Below, one piece after another: positions 48,508 to 56,197 of a stretch of DNA of 64,000 nucleotides; the first letter of the stretch is position 1, and each line of letters starts with the position of its first letter. Both the position numbers and the translations under genes were made by a program. A model generated the notes under the pieces. That model had not been told where the DNA came from. It did no database searches and was given only the letters and a program-made list of their open reading frames with translations. Origin of the DNA: an uncultured Pseudomonadales bacterium (GTDB lineage Bacteria; Pseudomonadota; Gammaproteobacteria; Pseudomonadales; Azotimanducaceae); the NCBI GenBank assembly GCA_958296405.1, contig OY282519.1, forward strand, positions 1,906,132 to 1,970,131, read 5' to 3'.

Positions 48508-49788
48508 CTAGCCCACCCCCGCGGCCATGCCCCGTCGCTCGTTCAACGGCAGCAGGAGCGCCGCGCCAACCACGAAGAAAATCAACACCGTGGCGACGCC
48601 GGCGCGTTGGCTGTCGAACAGTTCCGTGACGGCGCCGAGGAGCAGTGGCCCGGCGAAGGCGGTGATCTTGCCGGAGAAGGCGAAGAAGCCGAAGAACTCG
48701 GTGGTTCGAGCTTCGGGCACGAAACGCGCCAACAGGGAGCGGCTCGCCGCTTGGTTCGGGCCGACGAAGATGCCGATGGCGATGGCGGAAACCCAAAGCC
48801 AAGCCACGCTCGGCGCCAGCGCGGCCAAGGCGGTGGCCGGGATGAGCGCCGCCAACGTGATGAGGATGGTGGTCTTGCCACCGAGCCGGTCGTCCACCAA
48901 GCCGAACAGCGCCGCGCCGAGGCCGGCCGCCACGTTGATGGCGATGCCGAACACGATCACCTCGGATAGCGTCAAGCCGAAAGTGCCGGCTGCGTAGATG
49001 CCACCGAAGGCGAAAATCGTGACCAAGCCGTCGTTGTAGACCAGCCGGGCCGCGAGCAGCTTGACGATCTCACGATACTTGCGCAGCTCCTTCAAGGTGC
49101 GGGCGAGAGCGCGGTAGGCCGTGGCAATGCCGCTTGGGGCGCCGGTGCCGTGCGCGGGCGGTTGGCGCGGCGCCAACAACAAGAGCGGCAGGCTGAATGC
49201 GAGGAACCAGCCGGCCACCAGCAGGTTGGTGGCTCGATAGTTGAACCCCGCGTCCGTGGGCACGCCGAACAGCGGGTCGTCTCGCACTAGCACCAGCAAG
49301 GCGATGGCGAGGCAGGTGAGGCCCCCGGCGTAGCCCAGCCCCCACGCCCAGCCGGACACGCGGCCAACGCGCTCGGCGGGTGCCACTTCCGGCAGGAAAG
49401 CGTTGTAGAAGACGCCGCCCAGCTCGAAGGCGACGTTGGCGATGACGAACAGCGCTAGGGCCAACAGCACCGCGTTCTCCATGCCGGGCGCCACGAACGT
49501 CAATGCAAAGGTGGCGACGCAGCAGACGAGCGTCGCCACGGCCAGATAGCTGCGCCGATTGCCGTCTTGGTCTGCCAATGCGCCCAGCATTGGCGACGCC
49601 ACCGCGACCAGGATGCCGCACAGCGCCACCGCCCGAGACCACTGGCCAGTGCCGCTGATTTCGTCCGGTGCGATGGCAGAGGTGAAATAGGTGGCGTAAA
49701 CGAACGTCACCACCAGCGTGGTGAAGGCGGAATTGGCCCAGTCGTAGAAGGCCCACGCAACGGCCACCCGGCGCGGTTGGCCACCCAT
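48508..49788 (-). CDS. UMF1/Atg22-type MFS transporter
   Basis: 426 residues from the ATG at 49786-49788. It has about 12 membrane segments. The UMF1 signature AFYDWANSAFTTLVVTFVY is at the start and ELGGVFYNAFLPEVAP follows in the first half; GLVDDRLGGKTT and FVGPNQAASRSLLARFVPE are in the second. The substrate in bacteria is unknown; yeast Atg22 exports vacuolar amino acids. It follows the transglutaminase-like gene by 8 bp and is probably cotranscribed with that cluster. Confidence 0.88.
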   Translation of the reverse strand: MGGQPRRVAVAWAFYDWANSAFTTLVVTFVYATYFTSAIAPDEISGTGQWSRAVALCGILVAVASPMLGALADQDGNRRSYLAVATLVCCVATFALTFVAPGMENAVLLALALFVIANVAFELGGVFYNAFLPEVAPAERVGRVSGWAWGLGYAGGLTCLAIALLVLVRDDPLFGVPTDAGFNYRATNLLVAGWFLAFSLPLLLLAPRQPPAHGTGAPSGIATAYRALARTLKELRKYREIVKLLAARLVYNDGLVTIFAFGGIYAAGTFGLTLSEVIVFGIAINVAAGLGAALFGLVDDRLGGKTTILITLAALIPATALAALAPSVAWLWVSAIAIGIFVGPNQAASRSLLARFVPEARTTEFFGFFAFSGKITAFAGPLLLGAVTELFDSQRAGVATVLIFFVVGAALLLPLNERRGMAAGVG

Positions 49789-49796
49789 CTCTGGCA

Positions 49797-50669
49797 CTAC
49801 GCTCCCCCGACCTTGCGCACGCTCACGTCCACCGCGAGCTCCGCGTTCGCCGTGCCGCGCCGCACGCCCTTGGCGGGCGCCACGTCTCGATAGTCGCGCC
49901 CCACGGCGATGCGGATGTGGCGCGCGCTCGCCAGCTCGCGGTTGGTCGGGTCGAAGCCAACCCAGCCGAGGTCGGGCAGGCGACATTCCACCCAGGCGTG
50001 GGTGGCGTTGCTCGGCGCCGGGCCACCGCCCTCACCGGCTACATGCAGGTAGCCGGACACATAGCGCGCCGGAATCCCCCAAGAGCGGGCCACGGCGATC
50101 ATCACATGGGCATAATCCTGACAGACGCCGGAGCGCGTGGCGAGGATGTCTTCAATGGAAGATTCGGTCGAGGTGCTGCCGGGCATGTACGCAAAGGCGT
50201 CGTGCAGCATCTCGCAAAGCCCGCGGGTGGCGTGGAGCGGATCCCCATCTGGGCGCAGCTTCAACTCGGCGACCAGCTTGTCCAAGGCCGCCGAAGGCTG
50301 CGTTAGGGTGCTTGGCCGCATGAAGTCCCAATCTGCGAAGGGGTCGACGCTGTCGCGCAGGGCTTGCCAGGCATCATCGCCTAGGTGCTCCGGCAGCGGC
50401 GCCGGCGGCGCCACTTCCACATCAGAGCGGGCGAAGATGTCGATGGAGAGGTGCTCGCGATGCACGTTCAGCACATGGCGCTCGTTGCCGAAGCAATCCA
50501 CTTCGCTGTTCACCGGGCTGGGCGGCGCCGTTTCGATCTCGAAGCGGAACACCCGTTGGCCGCCAGCCTCACGCGGTCGCAGGCACAGCGCCATCACGCA
50601 ATCCCGCGCCACTGCAGCGTAGCGATAGTGCGACGTGTGCTCGATGCGGTAGCGGGTGGTGGCAGCCAT
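49797..50669 (-). CDS. Transglutaminase-like cysteine peptidase domain protein
   Basis: 290 residues. An N-terminal beta domain (YRIEHTSHYRYAAVARDCVM) is followed by a transglutaminase core with the catalytic triad in RSGVCQDYAHV, THAWVECRLP and GFDPTNRE. With the alpha-E and ATP-grasp genes upstream it forms a widespread three-gene set whose product is still undefined; peptide-bond formation and remodelling are usual suggestions. Start at 50667-50669, 3 bp after the alpha-E stop. Confidence 0.88.
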   Translation of the reverse strand: MAATTRYRIEHTSHYRYAAVARDCVMALCLRPREAGGQRVFRFEIETAPPSPVNSEVDCFGNERHVLNVHREHLSIDIFARSDVEVAPPAPLPEHLGDDAWQALRDSVDPFADWDFMRPSTLTQPSAALDKLVAELKLRPDGDPLHATRGLCEMLHDAFAYMPGSTSTESSIEDILATRSGVCQDYAHVMIAVARSWGIPARYVSGYLHVAGEGGGPAPSNATHAWVECRLPDLGWVGFDPTNRELASARHIRIAVGRDYRDVAPAKGVRRGTANAELAVDVSVRKVGGA

Positions 50670-50672
50670 CGC

Positions 50673-51656
50673 TCAATGCAGGGGAGCGTCTTCAATGCCG
50701 TACTCGAAGTAGCTGAGCGTCGTGAGTTCGTGCAGCCGCCGACAGTGGCCTTCCGCTTTGCGCAACAGCGCTCCCTCATGAGCATGAATGTCCGCAGCGC
50801 GTTGCCGTTGGCGCCAGTCGTGCTCCGCTAAGGCGCAGAGCTTGCCGGCGAGGCGCGTGGCCTCGGCGCTGGCACGGGCGCCGGGGCCCGGGCCGATGGC
50901 GGTGAGTTCCGTGTGCGCTGCCTGCAGCGAGTGGCGCAGCGAACGTGGCAACAGCGGATCTGTCACGAGCAGATTCAACACGGCATCGGGCTCGATGGCG
51001 AGGCCGTGCCGTCGGTGGTACGCCTCCAAGGCTTGGTAGGCGCGCAGCAGGCTCGTCCACTCGGCTTCGTCTTCCTCCTGAGCCGCGGCATCGAGTTGCG
51101 CGCGCAGCAACGCCACGGTCAACAGGGCGCGTTCGATGCAGCGGCCGAGACGCATGAAGCGCCAGCCTTCATCGCGGTACATGGTGGCCTCGGCGACGCC
51201 GCAGAAGGTGTCGATTTCACGCGCCGTCTCAGCGTAGAAGGTCTCCGGCGACGCGCCCCAGATCTGCTTGATGTCCAAGGCGCCGATGCGCAGCCAAGCG
51301 AGATTGAGGCAGGTCCACATTTCGCCGCTGATGCAATGGCGCGTCTGGCGGGCGTTCTCGCGCCCGGATGCGAAGCAACTCCACAGCGAGTCTGGGTTCG
51401 CGGGCTCGAACGTCAAGTCGTCGGCCAAGGTGTAGGAATCTGCCAGCGTGTAGTCTTCGCCGGCGCCGAACTCCTCGCGGCCGCCGGGCGGTGCGCGGCG
51501 CAGGCTCCGATAGATGCGCCGCCAACCGAAGTGGATTTCCTCCACGGGCCGATCCACGAGCGCTTCCACTTGCAGCCAAAGCAAGCGGCATAGATGCTCG
51601 GCCCGCTCCAAGTGCCGGCCAGTCCAATAGAGCCCCTCCGCGCTGCGTGCCAACAT
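50673..51656 (-). CDS. Alpha-E domain-containing protein
   Basis: 327 residues from the ATG at 51654-51656 (MLARSAEGLYWTGRHLERAE, the family start); it begins within the upstream gene, which ends at 51712 in the other direction of counting, leaving a 55 bp gap. All-helical alpha-E fold: REIDTFCGVAEATMYRDEGW and FMRLGRCIERALLTVALLRA are characteristic. It is usually found fused or adjacent to the circularly permuted ATP-grasp encoded next. Confidence 0.88.
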   Translation of the reverse strand: MLARSAEGLYWTGRHLERAEHLCRLLWLQVEALVDRPVEEIHFGWRRIYRSLRRAPPGGREEFGAGEDYTLADSYTLADDLTFEPANPDSLWSCFASGRENARQTRHCISGEMWTCLNLAWLRIGALDIKQIWGASPETFYAETAREIDTFCGVAEATMYRDEGWRFMRLGRCIERALLTVALLRAQLDAAAQEEDEAEWTSLLRAYQALEAYHRRHGLAIEPDAVLNLLVTDPLLPRSLRHSLQAAHTELTAIGPGPGARASAEATRLAGKLCALAEHDWRQRQRAADIHAHEGALLRKAEGHCRRLHELTTLSYFEYGIEDAPLH

Positions 51657-51711
51657 CGTCAGTGGCGCCAGAGGCCGGCGCAGTGCTGCCGGGCGCCCGC
51701 CGGCAAGCGCT

Positions 51712-53187
51712 TCACGGCTGTTCTCCCGGTGCGTCCGCGAGCACCCAAACATCCTTGCCGCCGCCGCCTTGGCTTGAGTTCACCACCAAGCTGCCTTCCC
51801 GCAAGGCGACGCGGCAGAATGCGCCGGGCACCATGCGCGTCTGGGCGCCTTGCAGCGCGAACGGCCGCAAGTCCACATGCCGCGGCGCCGGTTTCCCGTC
51901 GATGAAGCAAGGCGAGCGGGACAGCGCCAACACTGGCTGCGAGACGAAGTCGGCCGGGTTGGCGCGCACCGCATTGGCGTACTCGGCGTGTTCTGCCGGC
52001 GTGGCGCCCGGGCCGATGAGCATGCCGTAGCCGCCAGACTCGCCGACGCGCTTCACCACTAGGTTGGCAAGGTTGTCCAGCGTGTACTCCAAGTCGCGCG
52101 GGCGGCGGCACAGGTATGTCTCAACGTTGGCGAGCAGCGGCTCCTCGCCAAGATAGTAGCGAATCATGTCCGGCACATAGGCATACACGCTTTTGTCGTC
52201 CGCCACGCCGGCGCCGGGCGCGTTGGCGATGGCCACGTTGCCGAGCTTGTAGGCATGCATGAGCCCCGGCACGCCGAGCAGCGAGTCGGGGCGGAACTCC
52301 AACGGATCTAGAAAGTCGTCATCCACGCGGCGGTAAATCACGTCCACCCGGCGCAACCCAGAGGTCGAGCGCATGTAGACCGCGCCGTCGTTCACCAACA
52401 GGTCGCGACCTTCCACCAGCGCCGCGCCGATTTCGTTGGCGAGGAACATGTGTTCGTAGAAGGCGGCGTTGTACACCCCCGGCGTCAGCACGACGATGGT
52501 GGGGTCTGGCCGGCCGGGGGGCGCAAGCTCCTTCAAGGTCTCTAGCAGCAGGCGGCCATAGTGTTCCACTTCGCGCACCCGGCAGCGGCGGTAGAGGCGT
52601 CGCAGCCCCGCTTTCACCGCTTTGCGGTTGGCGACCATGTAAGCCACCCCGGACGGTGTGCGCAGGTTGTCCTCCAGCACTTGGTAGCCGTGGCTGGTGC
52701 GCACGATGTCGCTGCCGCAAATGGCCGCATAGACGCCCCTCGGCACCTCCACGCCGCGCATCGCCAGGCGATAGTGCGGGCAGCCACGCACCATGTCCGC
52801 AGGAATCACGCCATCCGCGACGATGCGGCCAGTGCTGTAGATGTCGCTCAAAAAGCGGTTCAGCGCCGTGAGCCGTTGGCTCAAGCCGGCCTCCAGCCCG
52901 CGCCACTCGGCGGCGGCGAGGATGCGCGGCACGCAATCGATGGGGATGATGCGCTCTTGGGCCTCGTCGCCTCCATGCAGGGTGAAAGAGATGCTCTCGT
53001 GTACGAAGGAACGGTTGATGCGCTCCTTGATGGCGGCGAAACGCTCCGGCGTCGCTGCGCGCATGGCGGCGTGCAGGGCGCGATAGTGGTCTCTGGGCGT
53101 CCCGTCGGGCAGGAACGCTTCGTCGTAGATCGCGGAGTCGAGGTCGTAGGCGTCGAAATCCAAGCGCAGCCACTCGCGTTTGTACAC
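51712..53187 (-). CDS. Circularly permuted type 2 ATP-grasp protein
   Basis: 491 residues from a GTG at 53185-53187. Typical segments are YDEAFLPDGTPRDHYRAL, QRLTALNRFLSDIY, YQVLEDNLRTPSGVAYM and the C-terminal SSQGGGGKDVWVL. ATP-grasp enzymes of this group are predicted peptide or carboxylate ligases. First gene of the leftward set ATP-grasp, alpha-E, transglutaminase, UMF1 transporter. Confidence 0.88.
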   Translation of the reverse strand: MYKREWLRLDFDAYDLDSAIYDEAFLPDGTPRDHYRALHAAMRAATPERFAAIKERINRSFVHESISFTLHGGDEAQERIIPIDCVPRILAAAEWRGLEAGLSQRLTALNRFLSDIYSTGRIVADGVIPADMVRGCPHYRLAMRGVEVPRGVYAAICGSDIVRTSHGYQVLEDNLRTPSGVAYMVANRKAVKAGLRRLYRRCRVREVEHYGRLLLETLKELAPPGRPDPTIVVLTPGVYNAAFYEHMFLANEIGAALVEGRDLLVNDGAVYMRSTSGLRRVDVIYRRVDDDFLDPLEFRPDSLLGVPGLMHAYKLGNVAIANAPGAGVADDKSVYAYVPDMIRYYLGEEPLLANVETYLCRRPRDLEYTLDNLANLVVKRVGESGGYGMLIGPGATPAEHAEYANAVRANPADFVSQPVLALSRSPCFIDGKPAPRHVDLRPFALQGAQTRMVPGAFCRVALREGSLVVNSSQGGGGKDVWVLADAPGEQP

Positions 53188-53398
53188 GCTGGATTATAGG
53201 TGCCGAGGGGCCGCTTCGCGCGCGCCCGCGGCGTCCGCGAACGCTGGCTGGAACAGTGCCACGCGCCGCGTTGGCGCTCCGCCGCTCGGCTCTATGCCGA
53301 GCCGCGCGGCCATCGCTTGACAGGGCCAACGGTGGGCGGCCATGCTCGCATTGGCGGCGAAGGGCACAACGCAGCGGGGCAGCCGGCATGGGCGCAGG

Positions 53399-54559
53399 AT
53401 GAGAGAAGCCGAGTTCAAGATTTTGGTGGTGGATGACGAGCCAGACCTCGAGCATCTCGTGCGGCAACGCATGCGGCGGGATGTGCGCGCCAAGCGCTAC
53501 GAGTTCGTGTTCGCCCAAAACGGCGTGGAGGCGCTGGAGCTACTCAAATCCGACGCGCAAATCGACATGGTGCTGTCGGACATCAACATGCCGCGCATGG
53601 ATGGGCTGACGCTGTTGGACCAAATCGGCCAAGTGCATCCAGATTTGCGCGCCGTCATCGTCTCGGCCTATGGCGACATGAAGAACATTCGCACCGCGAT
53701 GAACCGCGGCGCGTTCGATTTCGTCACCAAGCCCGTTGACTTCAACGACTTGCGCGTCACCATCGAGAAGACGCTGCAGCATCTTGTGCTGATGCGCGAG
53801 GCATTGGCTTCGCGCGATCAACTGGTGGCGCTGCGCAACGAGCTGGACGTGGCGAGCCGCATGCAGCGCTCCATCCTGCCGACGGTGTTCCCGACGATGG
53901 AACGCGCCAACGTGTTTGGCGCCATGGAACCAGCGCGTGAGGTGGGCGGCGATTTCTTCGATTTGGTGAAGCTTGAGCATGGCGCCCTTGGCATCGCCAT
54001 CGCGGATGTCTCCGGCAAGGGCGTGCCGGCGGCGCTCTTCATGATGTCGAGCCGCACCCTGCTGAAAGGCGCCGCCATCGCCACGCCGCAACCGGCGAAG
54101 GTGCTGCAAGAGGTCAACGATCTATTGGAGGAGGACAACGACGCCTCCATGTTCGTGACGGTCTTCTACGCCGTGTTTCACCCCAAGGATGGCCGCCTCA
54201 TCTACTCCAACGGCGGCCATAATCCGCCGCTCTTGGTCCACCCAGACGGCAGCTCGGAACTGTTGCCCACCACCGGCGGGGTGGCGCTCGGCGTCATGCC
54301 GGGCATTGAATACGAAGAACAGTCATTTCAGCTGGCGCCGGGCGACCTCGTCGTCTTTTACACAGACGGGGTGACAGAGGCCATCGACGAAGCCGAAGAG
54401 GAGTTCGGCGTGGAGCGGTTGCAGGCGGTGTTCCAAGATAGTCGGCCGCGGGATGTCCAAGCGGCCAATCAAGCGGTTTTCGACGCCGTGCGCGCCTTCG
54501 CCGGGGAGGCTCCGCAATTCGACGACATCACCTGCGTGACGCTCTCGCGGGAGGCATGA
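53399..54559 (+). CDS. Response regulator with C-terminal PP2C/SpoIIE (RsbU-like) phosphatase
   Basis: 386 residues from the ATG at 53399. Receiver domain 5-125: FKILVVDDEPDLEHL with the acidic pocket, VLSDINMPRMDG with the phosphoacceptor Asp, and DFVTKPVDF with the conserved Lys. A short helical linker leads to a SpoIIE phosphatase from about 155: EPAREVGGDFFDLV, DVSGKGVPAALFM, FYTDGVTEAID. Phosphorylation probably activates it to dephosphorylate an anti-sigma-antagonist. It starts a coupled operon: the kinase gene follows 1 bp after its stop. Confidence 0.92.
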   Translation: MREAEFKILVVDDEPDLEHLVRQRMRRDVRAKRYEFVFAQNGVEALELLKSDAQIDMVLSDINMPRMDGLTLLDQIGQVHPDLRAVIVSAYGDMKNIRTAMNRGAFDFVTKPVDFNDLRVTIEKTLQHLVLMREALASRDQLVALRNELDVASRMQRSILPTVFPTMERANVFGAMEPAREVGGDFFDLVKLEHGALGIAIADVSGKGVPAALFMMSSRTLLKGAAIATPQPAKVLQEVNDLLEEDNDASMFVTVFYAVFHPKDGRLIYSNGGHNPPLLVHPDGSSELLPTTGGVALGVMPGIEYEEQSFQLAPGDLVVFYTDGVTEAIDEAEEEFGVERLQAVFQDSRPRDVQAANQAVFDAVRAFAGEAPQFDDITCVTLSREA

Positions 54560-54560
54560 C

Positions 54561-54983
54561 GTGGCTAGGTTGACGCTGCGGGTGGAGGCTGACGCAGCGG
54601 GCCTGCGCGCAGCGCAAAGCGCGGTGGAGGAGTTCGGCGAAGAGCAGGATTGGCCCCCAGCGCTGGCCTTTCAGGTGAATCTCGTCGTTGAGGAAGTGGG
54701 CGTCAACGTCGTGAATTACGCCTATCCGGACGATGGCGAGGAGCATGTCTTCAACATCTCCGTCGCCGCGGAAGCAGACGCCGTGACCATTGAGGTGGTG
54801 GACGGTGGCCGCCCCTTTGACCCACTCAATGATGCGCCAGCGCCAGACCTTGAATCTGATGTGGACGAGCGCCCCATCGGCGGCTTGGGCGTTCACTTCG
54901 TGCGCGAGATGATGGACGAGGTGCGCTATCGGCGGAAGGACGGGAAGAATTGCCTGACGATGGTGAAGCGGCGCGACGCTTGA
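54561..54983 (+). CDS. RsbW-like anti-sigma/serine kinase (HATPase_c_2)
   Basis: 140 residues from a GTG at 54561 with GGGAGG seven bases upstream. A GHKL fold: N-box FQVNLVVEEVGVNVVNYAY, G1-like VVDGGRPFDPLND and G2-like GGLGVHFVREMMDEV. RsbW-type proteins phosphorylate STAS antagonists and hold a sigma factor or another target. No STAS-domain partner is encoded in the window. The TGA overlaps the TTG start proposed for the next gene. Confidence 0.88.
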   Translation: MARLTLRVEADAAGLRAAQSAVEEFGEEQDWPPALAFQVNLVVEEVGVNVVNYAYPDDGEEHVFNISVAAEADAVTIEVVDGGRPFDPLNDAPAPDLESDVDERPIGGLGVHFVREMMDEVRYRRKDGKNCLTMVKRRDA

Positions 54984-56197
54984 GCGGCGCCGGCGGGACG
55001 CTTGCCCGGCGCCGGCGGCGGCTGGCGACGCTTGCTGCCATGGCGTTGGGCGTTCTGGCGCCGATGACGAGCGCCGCCGCGGATGCCGTGCCCGGCGTCT
55101 CCGAGGAGCGCATCCTGTTCGGGCAATCGGCAGCGTTCAGCGGCCCCGCGCAGGCGCTCGGCGCACAGATGCGGCTGGGCATCGAGGCGGCCTTTGCGGA
55201 GGTGAACGCCGCCGGCGGCGTGCATGGCCGGCAGTTGGCCCTCGTCGCCCTAGACGACGCATACGAACCCGAAGCCGCCATCGCCAATACCCGTCGCCTC
55301 ATTGCCGAAGAGCAGGTGTTCGGGCTGATTGGCGCCGTGGGCACGCCCACTTCCCGCGCCGCGGCGCCGGTGGCGCGCGAGGCCGCCGTGCCCTATGTCG
55401 CGCCGTTCACCGGGGCGGCGTTCTTGCGTGAAGCCGCGTGGCCCAACGTCATCAACTTGCGCGCGTCCTACGATCAGGAAACCGAGGCGATGGTGGCGCG
55501 GCTCATCGGCGACCTTGGCGTGCAGCGCATCGCCGTGATGTACCAAGATGATTCCTTTGGCCGCGCCGGTTACACGGGCGCCGTGGCGGCGCTGCAGCGG
55601 CGCGGCATGGCGCCGGTGGCCGTGGGGGTGTATCCACGCAACACCACTGCGGTGAAAACGGCGCTGCTCGACGTGCGCCGCGGCAACCCCGGCGCCGTCA
55701 TCCTCATCGGCGCCTACGAACCGGTGGCGGCGCTCATTGCTTGGGCACGGCACGTCGGCTTCAACCCCGTCTTCATCACCATTTCGTTCGTCGGCAGCAA
55801 CGCCTTGGCGCAGGAACTCGGCGCCACCGGCGCCGGCGTCTTCGTCACCCAAGTGGTGCCGTTTCCGAATGCCATGGAGCATGCGGTGGTGGCCGAGTAC
55901 GCCGCAGCGCTCGCCGCCTCGGCGCCCAACTCGGAGCCGGGCTTTGTCTCTCTGGAGGGCTACTTGGCCGGGCGGATGGCGGCAACGGCGCTGCAGCGCT
56001 GTGGGCCAGCCTTAAGCCGCGATGGTTTCCTTGCCGTGTTGCGTGACGCGGAGGTCCTCGACCTTGGTGGCTTCCCGCTGCAGTTCGGCGACGACAACCA
56101 AGGCTCCGACGCTGTGTTCATGACGATGATCGGCGCCGATGGCCGCTACGTCCCGGTGGATGTGCTGCCACGCTCCGCGCGCGCGGTGATGCGATGA
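54980..56197 (+). CDS. LivJ-type periplasmic ligand-binding protein
   Basis: 405 residues if it starts at the TTG at 54980, overlapping the kinase stop as TTGA; another TTG at 54950 is possible. A basic N-terminus and hydrophobic segment (LATLAAMALGVLAPMTSAAA) form a signal peptide. The rest is a Peripla_BP_6 fold (ILFGQSAAFSGPAQALG, GLIGAVGTPTSRAAAPV, IAVMYQDDSFGRAGYTGAV). No ABC permease or ATPase is nearby. It sits directly before a histidine kinase, so it more likely presents a ligand to that sensor than feeds a transporter. Confidence 0.85.
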   Translation: MSGAGGTLARRRRRLATLAAMALGVLAPMTSAAADAVPGVSEERILFGQSAAFSGPAQALGAQMRLGIEAAFAEVNAAGGVHGRQLALVALDDAYEPEAAIANTRRLIAEEQVFGLIGAVGTPTSRAAAPVAREAAVPYVAPFTGAAFLREAAWPNVINLRASYDQETEAMVARLIGDLGVQRIAVMYQDDSFGRAGYTGAVAALQRRGMAPVAVGVYPRNTTAVKTALLDVRRGNPGAVILIGAYEPVAALIAWARHVGFNPVFITISFVGSNALAQELGATGAGVFVTQVVPFPNAMEHAVVAEYAAALAASAPNSEPGFVSLEGYLAGRMAATALQRCGPALSRDGFLAVLRDAEVLDLGGFPLQFGDDNQGSDAVFMTMIGADGRYVPVDVLPRSARAVMR

